This document shows positions 22,808 to 33,138 of a stretch of 64,000 bases of DNA, piece after piece. Under the pieces are notes generated by a model. The model saw nothing but the letters and a program-made list of their open reading frames with translations. It was not told where the DNA came from and ran no database searches. Position numbers and translations under genes: made by a program. The DNA is from Calocera cornea HHB12733. Taxonomy: Eukaryota; Basidiomycota; Dacrymycetes; Dacrymycetales; Dacrymycetaceae. The first letter of the stretch is position 1. Every line of letters begins with the position of its first letter. The DNA is taken from assembly GCA_001632435.1 (NCBI GenBank), contig KV423929.1, forward strand, positions 1 through 64,000, in the 5' to 3' direction.

Positions 22808-24452
22808 CTAATGGTCTTCCTCAATGGCCAGTTCCTGCTCCGACTCCGTCGCCCCCAGCACTGGGCCCGTCCGCGCAGCCACAATCGCCTTCATCTCCTC
22901 GTCCTTCCGCTTGCACATCTCCTTCAGTATACCTGCCGCTTTCTCAAAGTCCGATATCTGCTCTCCGTCAGCCCAAGCCCAGCACGCCAACGACAGCGAA
23001 GGGGAAGACGCACATCATTCCACACCTGGGCGCTGAGCCTCACCCACCACAGCTTATTATGCGGCGCGAACGCGATCATCAGATCGTACTTGTCCGCGAG
23101 TTCGTCCATCGTATGGAACAGGAAATCGTGCAGCTCCGTGGGGGAGAGCGTGTCCGGCGGGAGGGCGAGCGGGAGGCGCACGTTGGTCATGTTGGCCGTC
23201 AGCTCGCCCGTCTTGTCCAGCACTTCGGTGCCGAGCAGCGAGGCGACGCGCTGGCCACCTTCGAGAGCCAGGTTGTGGCAGTACTCGTTGATCCGCTCCT
23301 CGCCGCCGAGCGTCTTGCGGAAGTCGAGGGCGAACGCCATAGACAGGTACGGCACATAGTCGATCGTCCCGCAGTCTATCCGGGTGTCAGCGGGACGTCG
23401 GGCAGCCCGCAAACGGCACAGTACGTACATTCAAAGATCATCGCGAAGCGCTTGCTTCCCTCGGCTGCAGGCGGCTTGTCCTGGGGTGAGACGTACACGC
23501 TGGTCGGGAGGGTGAACTTGATGAGGTGTTGGTTGCGCTTCGGCACGTAGAAGACCGCCGAGGCGCGCTTGGAGAAGAGCCATTTATGGCCGTTCTGCCC
23601 TTTCCTTCAGCGCGTTACTCGGCCGACAGTGGAAGGAGGAACGCACGGAGACCCAGAAGTCCGGGTCGGCCTGCTTTAGGTCCACGGGCACCTGCCCAAT
23701 GAGATGCGCCCCGTCGACAAGGCTCATCACCCCATGCTCCTTGCAGATCGCGCACATCTTCTCCCACGGCCACAGCACGCCCGGCATACTCACGAGCCCG
23801 TCGATGATCGCAACGACCTTCTGGCCCGGGTGCCGCGGGATGGAGGCGAGGGTGCTGGTGAAGAGGGCAAGCAGGTCCGAGTGCGCGAGCGGATAGGTCA
23901 CAGGCACGGATACGATTTCCAGCCCGGGGACACGGTCTTGCGTCATGAGCACCGCGCGCTGGACGGCACCGTACGTCGAGGAGACTGCCTCTCATCAGCC
24001 AAGCCTGTTCAGAGGATGGCTGCGAAGACGTACAGGTGACGATGACGTCCCCCTTCTTCCACTCCAGGTTAAACAGCACCGTGTTCACCCCGTGCGTCGC
24101 GTTGCTCACGATCACGCACTCGTCCGTCTCCGCGTTCACGACCTTGGCGACGCGCGCTCGCACGTCGGCGAGCATGGTGCGGAGGATGCTGCGCATGTAC
24201 AGGTCGGGCTTCTGCTCGATCTTGAGCGCTAGCGCGTCCGTCTCGCGCAGGACGGGCACGGGGAGGGAGCCGTAGGAGCCTGTGGAGAGGTCAGCGCTGG
24301 GTTGGGTATGGACGGGGAGGGAGGGCACCATGGTTGAGGTTGATGAACCCCGGTTGGAAACAGAACTGCTTCAGCAGCGGGTGGCCGAACGCAGGCAGCG
24401 CGCCCTCCTTCTCGGCCTTTGCATCGTGCACTTTGCTAGCTGAGCCGCCCAT
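22808..24452 (-). CDS. PLP-dependent epimerase / Egt2-like enzyme (copy 3)
   Basis: Intact 461-residue paralogue of copy 2. Six exons: 24452-24329, 24279-24034, 23984-23647, 23594-23429, 23375-23014, 22957-22808. Exons 2 and 3 have the same lengths as in copy 2 (246 and 338 bp), and the first four intron positions are identical, so the genes arose by duplication. Motifs: [67 protein letters not shown] (PLP lysine about residue 240) and [12 protein letters not shown]. It lacks the intron after GELTANM present in copies 1 and 2. The tail ends in an acidic stretch ([11 protein letters not shown]). Its ATG lies about 525 bp from copy 2's 3' flank gene border when counting from its own end, head-to-tail with copy 2. 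Confidence 0.9.
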
Positions 24453-24615
24453 TGTTCAAAGCCGACGGTTGCACGGATGAACGAGAGGACGGAAGGACGA
24501 GATTGGCGTGGTGGTACCGTCCGAGTCGAGGGGAGGATCCCCGAGTCATGCTAATAAGGCGCTCCACATCCGTACCAATCCCCTTGCAGTTGGCCCAGGC
24601 TCGCCAGCGGGGGCA

Positions 24616-24640
24616 GCATGTGGGGTTATCCCTTATCAGG
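24616..24640. promoter_or_regulatory. Shared promoter box of PLP copy 3
   Basis: GCATGTGGGGTTATC followed by CCTTATCAGG, about 165-190 bp upstream of the copy 3 ATG. Same double GATA core as at 22399-22425 but 2 bp shorter between the cores. No equivalent was seen upstream of the pseudogene copy 1. Confidence 0.55.
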
Positions 24641-24880
24641 GACCGTCTGTCTGGTCCGGAATGAATGGGCGTTCGGCGGGAGTGGTGCCGACCCGGTGTG
24701 GGCGGTCGATAACTGCCATTTTGTTCTGCAAGTCGGCACAACAGGGAGTATGGTCCTGTGTACTAGCACACGGGCGTCTGCGTCGGCCGATGATGGGAAA
24801 AGGTCGTTAATATCGGAATGAGATATCGCACACAGGTCCGGGCTGAGGACATCCCGCCGGCAGCCAACCAGAGCTCGGCG

Positions 24881-24909
24881 CTTACGGAAGCCTTTCGCGG
24901 ACAGCTTGG
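24881..24909. repeat. Left member of a 25-bp inverted pair around the AT-rich island
   Basis: ACGGAAGCCTTTCGCGGACA plus the next 5 bases (AGCTTG overlap) match perfectly, in reverse complement, the sequence at 27048-27076. The two copies bracket about 2.1 kb of AT-rich, LTR-containing DNA. A weaker copy lies at 10673-10700. Confidence 0.7.
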
Positions 24910-25209
24910 CCTCAGCCAATCAGCGGGCCAGAAAGGCTTGGTAAGCGCTTGGACCCCAGGGCGCCTCGCGCGACGCGGACCTTCCGCTGCCCTAGGGGCA
25001 GGGAAATGGAAGCAAAAGGGATAGTAATGATTCACACACTTAATCTGTATCGCATGCAGCACTTTGTGCATAGTTGTCACTTCAATTGAGGGATTCAGAT
25101 GTCAATACTTATAAAAGTTATATAGACTAACTATCAAAATATATAGCCAAAAAAATGGAATAAAATTACACAATTGAATACTGTGAGTATCACAGCAACC
25201 CTGGGTCTG

Positions 25210-25300
25210 TGTCAGGGGACACCCCATTTCACCATGATGTGCAATTGATCAAGACACTGAGGCAAGGTGTGAGGGCACACAGTCTAGCAAGGCTGCCAAC
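25210..25300 (+). mobile_element. LTR fragment
   Basis: Begins TGTCAGGGGACACC, the same 5' end as the LTR-like sequences at 25521 (+) and 26800 (-). It also shares GAGGGCACAC..CAAGGCTGCC with the minus-strand LTR. Short and truncated. Confidence 0.45.
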
Positions 25301-25520
25301 TAAACCCAACTGAGTCAAAGAGACTGAAGACAAGGGATTCAGAGGAGGTTGTGGCTGACAGTATCCAATAACTAACCAATTGTACCCTTTGTAAGTCCAA
25401 CTAGGAGATATGTGGGATGTCAAAGGTAGTTTGGATGAAGCAAGCAGAGTTCAGAGAGAGTTTGGGAGTTTGGAGCGGGAGGACGGATGTGATGACCAGG
25501 CTTTCTCACAAGACTATGGA

Positions 25521-25950
25521 TGTCAGGGGACACTCTATTTTCCTTCCTTATTCGGCTCTTACTTGCTTCAGAAGCACTTCCCAACAGGGAATCCGGCCTT
25601 CAGGGTCCAGGCCTATGGCCTAGAGTGTGGCCCGGACAACTGCGCAGCCATGAGTCTGGCCACTCATCACGACTCAGCAGCCACGACTCATACACGCGCA
25701 GCCTTGTTCCATGACCTGCTCCATGATGTGCCCCATGATGGGTTCCATGCTCTGACCCATGCAGGTCTGTAGGGTATATATAGGTGGGCTTTAGGCCCCT
25801 TAGCTCCTCAGATCTGGTCTCTGAGGAATCCCCCACCATAGGGACTTAGGTACTCGATCAATCATACACCTATCCCCCTATACTCAAACCCCCTCATACA
25901 TCACTACTCCACCTATTCCACTTGACTCTTATACTTGTTGAAAGGGCCTT
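25521..25950 (+). mobile_element. Solo-LTR-like sequence
   Basis: Starts TGTCAGGGGACACTC and includes a TATATATA promoter-like box (25775) followed by AGCTCCTCAGATCTGGTCTCTGAG, typical of an LTR U3/R region. No gag, pol or second flanking LTR in the same orientation was seen, so it is likely a solo or relict LTR. The 3' border is uncertain. Confidence 0.5.
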
Positions 25951-26175
25951 GGATAATGCCCTCACTAGTTGACCTTCTTCAGGGGGGAGCACCGCAGGAT
26001 ACTGTTAAGACCGTTCTATATTGCAAGAGACGTCTAGATACAGCACTAGGAAGGTGGCCGCAGGGAAGGAAGAAGATAGAGAATGAAGGGTCCGGAGAAT
26101 GACAGAGAATTACCATAGGCAGGAGCCCGAGCCTCGGCGAGGCTCGGGTGTGTAGGTGTGGCCCCAGTGGGGCCC

Positions 26176-26275
26176 GGGAATGCGGCTCCGGCATGTTGAG
26201 AGGGCGTCAGGGATCACCTGGGTGCACAGCCCCTCGGGGGCTCCGGGGATGCGGCTCCGGCATGTTGAGAGGGCG
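26176..26275. repeat. Direct repeat pair, ~30 bp, 70 bp apart
   Basis: ATGCGGCTCCGGCATGTTGA followed by GAGGGCG occurs at 26176-26206 and again at 26245-26275. Palindromic GCCCCAGTGGGGC boxes flank the pair at about 26161 and 26302. GC-rich within an AT-rich island. Confidence 0.75.
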
Positions 26276-26309
26276 GAAGGGCTTAGCCCTTGGCATGCAG
26301 CCCCAGTGG

Positions 26310-26800
26310 GGCCCAACAGTTGACGTTCAGGAAATATTAGGAGTGTCGTATATGAAAATTGTAGGAGTGGTGTGAATGGAATTCTGGGTAAGCAGGGCTT
26401 ACACTTGTCTACCATCAGGCAGCCTTGTTACTGTGGTGTGCCCTCACAATGGAGATCCCTCAGAGATCAGATCTGAGAAGCTACCAAAGGTACCAAAGGT
26501 TATATACGAAAAGAGTAAACATAGCCTCAGCTTCTCCCAAACACTCCGAAGTGAGACCCGACACTGCCTGAAACACTGCCAACCACAGCATTACTCATCC
26601 AAACACAGCTGAGTACTGCCCTGCACAGCCAAAGGGTCACAGCCTTGCTTACCCTTACCTAATCCTGTGCCAAGGTATCTGAAGTTGGTATTTGGTAGAC
26701 CAAAGATGTCATCTGAGAGCTGAAGAAGTCGAAAGTAGCCGAATACCTGTGAACCTGCCGATAATAGCCGAAGTCGGGGCGAAGTTGGTGTCCCCTGACA
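26310..26800 (-). mobile_element. LTR-like sequence, opposite orientation
   Basis: Read on the minus strand it starts TGTCAGGGGACACC at 26800 and includes AGCTTCTCAGATCTGATCTC, close to AGCTCCTCAGATCTGGTCTC in the plus-strand LTR. The two are diverged members of one LTR family in opposite orientation, so they are not the two ends of one element. The 3' border is approximate. Confidence 0.5.
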
Positions 26801-27047
26801 ACCTGGGGGTTTCCTATCAGATGTGATATACCTGGATAATATTTTGTAGTCTATTAGCATTGACAAATATGCCTGCCTATATACTGCACTACAATAATGC
26901 ATGCTTCATAATCAATAAAGATGAGATGTGTCACACCACAGGTACCACCATTGCCATAAATTGCTCCCATTTTACTTCCATTTGAAGTGCACCCTATTCT
27001 GCCAGGTGCTCAGCCCGCGCCGCAACGCGGGGTCTGAGGACCCTAAG

Positions 27048-27076
27048 CAAGCTGTCCGCGAAAGGCTTCCGTACGG
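27048..27076. repeat. Right member of the 25-bp inverted pair
   Basis: Reverse complement of 24881-24909 with a 25-bp perfect match. It lies about 80-105 bp upstream of the upstream ATG of the Arc1-like gene. Confidence 0.7.
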
Positions 27077-27154
27077 CGCTAAACCCCCGGCTCACGGTGA
27101 ACCCTCGGAGACGCGCGCTCGGCTCCGGCCACATTTTCTCTCCCAAACCCTTGC

Positions 27155-28729
27155 ATGATTCGACAGCTCGCCCAGCGTCTACCGCGCCCGCGCCTGTACT
27201 CGCACTCGCACTCGCCTCGCCCACTCTTCTGCACAACCACACATCTGCTGATACGAACTATGTCTGCACAGGCGATGCTGGGGAACTTGCCGCAGGGCGT
27301 GAGGGAGCTGGTCGAGAAGGCTAGCCCGGGGGGTGAGAAGTACTTTGGGAGGACGGAGAAAGACAAGGGCGAGGTCGTCCAGTGGACGACAAAGGTCTCC
27401 CAGGGCGTTGTGTCGAGCGAAGAGGGGCTGAAGGTGTGTCCTGTCCTACTACTTCCTGGCGCAATGATCTGATGCTCAAGTGGACGGCAAGACGCTCGAC
27501 TCGACCCTCTCCTCCCGCACCTTCCTGGTCGGCAACGAGCTTACAGCAGCAGACGTAGCACTCTTCGCCTCCCTACACCCCATCCTTGTGCGTCCTTCCC
27601 CCCCTTCCCGCCCCATCGCCAGCCTCACTAACCATTCCTCCTCCCATGGCGCGCAGTCCAAGCTCACCCCAAAAGAGTACTACGCCCACCCCTCCCTCAC
27701 GCGGTACTTCGACCACCTGCAGCACCTGCCGCCCGTGCAAGCGGCCGCAGCGGGCTCCCTAGGGCCGGTGCAGTTCGACTTAGACAACATGCCTAAGCTG
27801 GAGCGGGCGGCCCCGCCCGTGAAGGAGAAGAAGCCGAAGGCTGCTGCTGCTCCTGAGCAGGCACCGGCGGCGGCTGCAGTGGCGGCTGCGCCCGTGGCTC
27901 CCACCCCGGCGGCAGCAAAGGAGGCAGTCAAGCCTGCTGAGGGCGAGGAGAAGGGCTTCCGAACGGAAAAGAAAGAGAAGAAGAAGAAGGAGCCGAAGGA
28001 GGGCGCTGCCGGCGGCTCTGGCGAGGGGAAAGGGAAGGGCGGCAAAGCCCCCCCTGCGGCTGCAGAGGAGTCCGAGCCTGCGCCTAGCATGATCGACCTG
28101 CGTGTCGGGCACATCATCAGCGGTACGTCCTCCCCACCAAAACTTGTCTAACTGAAGTGGCTGATCACAGGTCGGTGCGCAGTGGAAAGGCACCCGGACG
28201 CCGACAGCCTGTACGTGGAGCAGATCGACGTCGGCGAGCCCGAGCCGCGCACCGTCTGCTCCGGCCTCGTGCACTACATCCCCATCGAGGAGGTGCGGGA
28301 TCGGGACGTGATCGTCGTCGTGCGTCTCTTCCCCTTTCCCCTGCTAGCTTTGTGTATGCTGACACGATGTGGCCCGGCGGGAAGTGCAACCTCAAGCCGG
28401 TCAAGATGCGCGGCGTCACCTCGTACGCGATGCTCCTGTGCGCCTCGGCTAAGGAGGGCAAGGACGCCGGGATCGAGTTTGTGAACCCGCCCGCCGGGTC
28501 CAAGCCGGGCGAGCGCATCTACTTCGAGGGCGACAAGTACGCCTCGGCCCAGCCGCTGCCGCAGCTCAACCCGAAGAAGAAGGTGTTCGAGACCATCCAG
28601 CCAGGGTTCACGACGCTCGACACGCTCGAGGCGGCCTGGGTGGACCCGGCTACGGGCAGCGTGCACAAGATCAGGACAAAGGACGGGGTGTGCAAGGCGA
28701 GCAAGTTTGTCGGCGCGGCGCTGTCGTAG
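27155..28729 (+). CDS. ARC1: Arc1/AIMP1-like aminoacyl-tRNA synthetase cofactor
   Basis: Binds tRNA and anchors aminoacyl-tRNA synthetases such as MetRS and GluRS in fungi. Exons: 27155-27433, 27492-27587, 27657-28122, 28171-28319, 28385-28729. Two starts are possible. ATG 27260 gives 409 residues ([20 protein letters not shown]). ATG 27155 adds 35 residues rich in Arg, Ser and His with no acidic residue ([20 protein letters not shown]), a possible mitochondrial leader. The N-terminal part is GST-like ([20 protein letters not shown]). A Lys/Ala-rich linker (about residues 140-230) is the tRNA-affinity region. The C-terminal EMAP-II/OB-fold domain has [48 protein letters not shown] and NPKKKVFE. 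The first intron acceptor (AAG at 27491) was chosen because the earlier AG breaks the frame. Confidence 0.85.
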
Positions 28730-28977
28730 ACTACTGTGCAGACGGCCTGTAATCCACGTTGACTTGCATCATCATGTAATTGGAAAGATAGGACGGCAAT
28801 CTACCGACACCTGATGTCCAGTCCATCATTGATGCGGTCAAGCCAACGGGCATGTGTATCTGATGTCAATGGTACTGTATGTAAAGCGAATGTTTGCCGC
28901 CAAAGCTGCAATACCCTGCACAGCAGTTGGCGATGTAAGAGACGATAGTCGACAATTCGGGCATGGTGCAACTTGTG

Positions 28978-29378
28978 CATGATTGCTTCCGGTTTTGGCT
29001 GCAACCGCCTCTGTGACAAGATATTGTTATGATGTGTGTGTTCAAGAGCTTAGAGAGAGTACACAGGGTAGCATACATGGTATTGACAAGCCCAATCGCG
29101 ATAAAAGGAGGTGTCTCGCCTCTCCCCGGCCCGCCGCCCAGTTCTTTCTTTAGGGTCCCCCTTCACTAGTCATCCAGGGAACCCAGAATGAGAAATCCAT
29201 ATAATTCCCACCCCGAGACTCGAAACAGCGACTCCAGTAGGGCAGGAAGTACTAGGCAGCTGGTCATAGACCAACGCTTCCGTTCGCTGAACCAACTTCG
29301 CCAAGTCGCCGTCATATGTTTGGGGGACATGTCCATCGCATTTGACATGTCTCCCATACAATTGCTTCCGTGTCATTC
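28978..29378. mobile_element. Half foldback element (C), one arm only
   Basis: Matches the right arm of element B (39890-40290) from GATTGCTTCC through the CTCGCCTCTCCCCGGCCCGC block to the tip CAATTGCTTCCGTGTCAT. The other arm and core are absent. Similarity to the flank of B continues (ACTCTCGA-TAAGTATT, GCCACGAAGCCAC) to about 29560, so the copied unit is larger than the arm. It lies about 250 bp after the Arc1-like stop. Confidence 0.7.
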
Positions 29379-29865
29379 GCACCGCCTTAGCGGAAAGCAT
29401 GTCGCCTGGACGGCGCTGCCTTCAATGGCCAAAGTCCACTCTCGAATAAGTATTTTTATCGAATCGTCACGTATATCCTACATAGTCCATGTGAGAATGG
29501 ACGGCAAGAATGGCTAAGCCACGAAGCCACACTTTGGACTTTCGATTCCAGGAAGCAGATGCCTTCTAACTGTAAACTGCCCAATGCATCTGGATCTTCC
29601 CTTGACGAGCATTTCCCCATCATCCACCACATTCGGGCCTTCAATCTCTTTCGAAACCTTGCTTTATTAGGCCAACCTCAAGTCATCGATGGAAGCCCTA
29701 TGCCTTCCGACAAAGCGTTCGGTGGGAGCTGTAGCAGCAGAAGTCACAGCGGGCTCCCGGTGAGGTGAAACTGTGTGGCTAAACCGGGTTCACTATGGCA
29801 CGGCCCGCTCGATGTCAGATAGGGGCTAGTAGATGTTCTCGCTGGGCACTAGTGACCTACGACAC
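29379..29865. other. Spacer with flank homology only
   Basis: Up to about 29560 it resembles the right flank of element B (40300-40430). The rest shows no gene or repeat that I recognise. Confidence 0.35.
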
Positions 29866-30024
29866 CAATCCTTCGCCGGCACCGCACAGCTCGGGAATTG
29901 CACAGCGGGCCCTGTGCATCCTAGTATTGGCGCGGGCGGACCAAATCCGTCTACTCTTCCAATTCCGACTGGACGTGGACAGATACAACACCAATCAATT
30001 AACGGGAGAAACCCGCTGATGTAG
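29866..30024 (+). pseudogene. Fragment of GH43-CBM35 gene (CBM35 part)
   Basis: Reads HQSFAGTAQLGNCTAGPVHP then IGAGG and IPT. This lines up with HGSAQLGNCTACASKRVVHH, HIGAGG and IPN in the CBM35 of the full gene at 42931-44885; the DNA string GCACAGCTCGGGAATTGCAC is identical. The frame then diverges and stops at 30024, and nothing of the catalytic domain is visible upstream. It sits just before RBR copy 1, as the full GH43 sits just before RBR copy 2 in mirror image. Confidence 0.7.
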
Positions 30025-30464
30025 CCTTCAGTAGAGGGCGTGCAGTACATGCCCCTCCGTAACAGACCCTAGCGCAGCCCAATAGGCAGAGCCGCGCAGC
30101 CTTCTTCAGCATGCGGATCAAGGTGGAGCTGAAGAAGCCCTCGAATGATTGGATCACATTGGGGCCGTAGTTATACGGATCGGTGCTTTCGTTCGAGACG
30201 GTCAAGTTGTTATAATAGGAGGTCTCAAAGTTATGCGGGAGATGTACCCAGGGGCGACAGCACAGCCTTTCTGCATTCCCGTAGTTCCGGCGCATGACAA
30301 TCAGAATGTCAGCGCTTATTTTCAATGCCGTGATACTGCGCAGGTACGGGTTCACGACGCCGGATAAGTGGACATTTGGGTACATTTGGGTAGATGCTTG
30401 CGTCTCTGGGCGCGCTTCCGACCTCATCGGTCTCTGTGTTTGTCGTCCGCGCTTGTCTTGAAGG
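30025..30464. other. Spacer with unexplained minus-strand reading frame
   Basis: About 30040-30290 contains a minus-strand frame that looks protein-like (NFETSYYNNLTVSNESTDPY, YGPNVIQSFEGFF) but has no start, end or family I recognise. It is absent from the mirror copy, where only about 170 bp separate the GH43 stop from the RBR ATG. From about 30297 to 30335 the DNA again matches the mirror copy (AAGCGCTGACATTCTGAT). Confidence 0.4.
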
Positions 30465-32624
30465 ATGGGCGCCTCGCACTCCTCGCGAAAGGTGAGAAAG
30501 CCCCGAACCAGCGCGCCTCGTACGTACCTGCTGCTTGCATTCGAACATTGGGACTAATCTCATCCAGGTCCGAGAGATGAGGACCTGAGAGCAGTTCGCC
30601 TCGACAACTTCTTACTCGATCAGGCTATCGGGGAATCGCTCGCGTTGCAGGAGCGGCTTGAGGCTGAAAGACGCGTTGCAGCCGCTGTCCAAGAACGCGA
30701 TCGTCTGGCCGAGCCGATCGAGCACGATCACAGGCGACGTTCGGCGCCCGAATACGATGGACCTCCTGTTAATGACCGAACGGCTACATCGGTCAAACTC
30801 GAACATTTGAACGAATGGAGCCAAGTGCTACCATCCGTGGATCCTCCAGCTCCGGACATCCCAAGGCCCACGGTCCGCTTGACCCAGCAATCATCCTCGG
30901 TCGAACACCAAGACATCCCCGTGGACACCATACACAGCGTCTGCATTCCAAACTACAAACCGGTCGATCTGGATCAGCGTCATCCAGCATGTATGCTATT
31001 CATCGATCATGTCTTCAGCATCCAAACCACACAATCAATCGACCCATCCCCCCTCGCCTTCGCCGTAATGCAGAAATCATTTGTTGTGGTACGCTCGTCT
31101 TCATGAGCTGTATGCTATTTATTCAACCCATCGCAGACAATTAGGAATGCCGTGCTTGATAATGTCGTTCCCAATGGCCTTCAGCTGCTGCACGAATATG
31201 GCGTTGTCTTGTCGAACGTTCCGCTAATGCAGATAACGATAATTGAGCAGATGCTCTCGTAAGCAGCCTCCGTCCTTCAGGTTTTCATGTAATGCTAACC
31301 ATGCCATAGGCTGTTGTCGCTTTATTCTGATACCAGTCCGATAGCGCCGGCCCTTTTGCTCTCGCGCGGCAGCATCCATACCGCTGTGATTCGGTTGAGA
31401 TCCATCGCATCTGGCCAAGGAGAGCATGTATGGATCGTCTTCGACGCACAGGCTGGATCCAACCAGTCATACTATGGTCTGAGCATGCCCTTGCTGCTGT
31501 TCCCTGACGAGGACGACGTCATGGGCTATCTCTGGCGTCTCTGGCAGGAGGCGTCGCCGTCTGAAGATTCGGTCCAAGGCCAAATATTTGGTGTCTCGGA
31601 GTCACGTACATCGTGGGATCTTGCATACGCAGAGTTCTTGGAAGAGCCTCCGAATGTTCAATCCAAGGTCTTCCGCTGCGGCATTTGCTTGGAAGACGAA
31701 GACTACAGCACTGTCATTTGTTTGAGCTGCGAGCACGAGTTCTGCTGCGACTCTCTAAAGGGATTTATATCAAGTCGGGTCGAAGAAGGCTCGCTGCCGA
31801 TTCCATGCCCGTCCTGCTCGGTATCCGATCCAGATACCCGGAATTGTGAGTGCACGTTGAACAGTATCATGTACAGCCTCCTGAAAGATGCAGATATCAC
31901 CCTGGAAACTGCACGAAACCTTGATCTTCCGGAGATCGTCACCCAAAGATGGGAAAGATTGGAGGTAGAGGCTTTTGGAGTGCTGATAACGTGCCGAAGG
32001 TAATGCCGCTAATCTTGTACGATTGGGAGGTTAGCTCATTCCCTTGCCCAGATGCGGCCAAAGCGGTATGATAGACCGGAGCGAGTTCCTCGCCGCGGAC
32101 CAGATCTCGTGTCCGTTTGGAGGTTGCATCAACAGATGGTGCCGGAACTGTGAGCAACCGGTAGTCTATGGGCGTGAACATACCTGCGACGGTGAGGACC
32201 CTTTGCGGCGACTAAACGGAGGTCAGCAGATTCAATCTGTGGACAGGTACATTCGAGCTAGCGCAAGCGATGGAGGAGAATGGTTGGAAGATGTGTCCTG
32301 GTGGTACGTTTCCCTGCAAGCCTTGCCCAATCAGACGTTGATGCCTCCTTTAGGGTGTGGATCGCGGATAGAGAAATCTGCAGGATGTAACCATATGACA
32401 GTAGGTTACATAGCTTTGGCCATGATCCACTCTGATGTCTTGTACAGTGTCCTGCACCGGGCTGCTTCTCGTGAGTCGCAGTTCTCCTCCTTCCTGCCGT
32501 CCGTTAACCTCGACTTAGGCATTTCTGCTACCGAGACGGCTCCCTCATTATCCGCTCCGAGGATCGCAAGACGGCCCTAGAAGCTGTACGGGCGCACTAC
32601 AAGACCTGTCGCCAGTTCGACTAG
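30465..32624 (+). CDS. RBR-type E3 ubiquitin ligase (copy 1)
   Basis: Predicted 378-residue RING-in-between-RING protein. Ten exons: 30465-30519, 30568-31088, 31137-31258, 31310-31845, 31894-31999, 32052-32191, 32247-32303, 32354-32400, 32448-32470, 32519-32624. The N-terminus MGASHSSRK fits an N-myristoylation signal. A coiled, charged stretch follows (ERLEAERRVAAAVQERDRL). RING1 is CGICLEDEDYSTVICLSCEH to PCPSC. The IBR reads CRRCGQSGMIDRSEF, SCPFGGCINRWCRNC, HTC. RING2 is GWKMCPGGCGSRIEK, GCNHMTCPAPGC, FCYRDG. The last Cys of RING2 (FCYRCG in copy 2) is Asp here, so one zinc ligand is missing and activity is doubtful. Exons 3-9 equal exons 4-10 of copy 2 in length, apart from 6 bp in the large exon and 3 bp in the first. 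Confidence 0.85.
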
Positions 32625-33138
32625 GGCCAATTCGAACAATGTATATCGATGTACAGTATCTCAGGGTTTCCGGTTGTCATTTTCACGCGTTCCGAACACG
32701 GGGCGGATCGCACGGACCATGCCATGTACAGTTTACACAAGTTGCTATGCATTCCTTTAGTGTATGGCGGACCCCAATGGTAAACTCATGTAGGCCTGCA
32801 TGTAGGCCTACAAGCGTCTAGCGTCGACCCAACAGCTTCGAAATGGAAGACGTCCAGGCTTCGCAGACGGTGGGGTTACTTTACTTGTTTGTTACCCAAC
32901 TCGCCTGACACTACTGCGCTCAGTTTGGCCGTATATTGTCATGTCGAGTTGGTTCGTTCTTGACAGCCAGTCTGGCTCAACTAGCCGCTCAACCGCGCTT
33001 TCGCGGTTTCGTGACCGCGTTGTTCTAAACAACAATCCAATATTCCATTGCTACAAGTCTATTTTGATTCTTACTTCCAACCCACGCTTCGCACCCTACG
33101 GCAGCACCACATATGCCCCAGCAAGCGGGACTGACGCC
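32625..33138. other. Spacer between convergent genes
   Basis: 3' flanks of RBR copy 1 (+) and the second Gfo/Idh/MocA gene (-). No gene or repeat seen. Confidence 0.4.

Noticed and set aside
17033..24452. PLP enzymes plus oxidoreductase as a secondary-metabolite gene cluster
   Set aside because: No core synthase, regulator or transporter lies among them, and the amplified genes look like simple local duplicates.
25229..25423. Small ORFs in the AT-rich island as hypothetical genes
   Set aside because: They lie in LTR-derived DNA, lack splice-consistent extension and have no codon bias.
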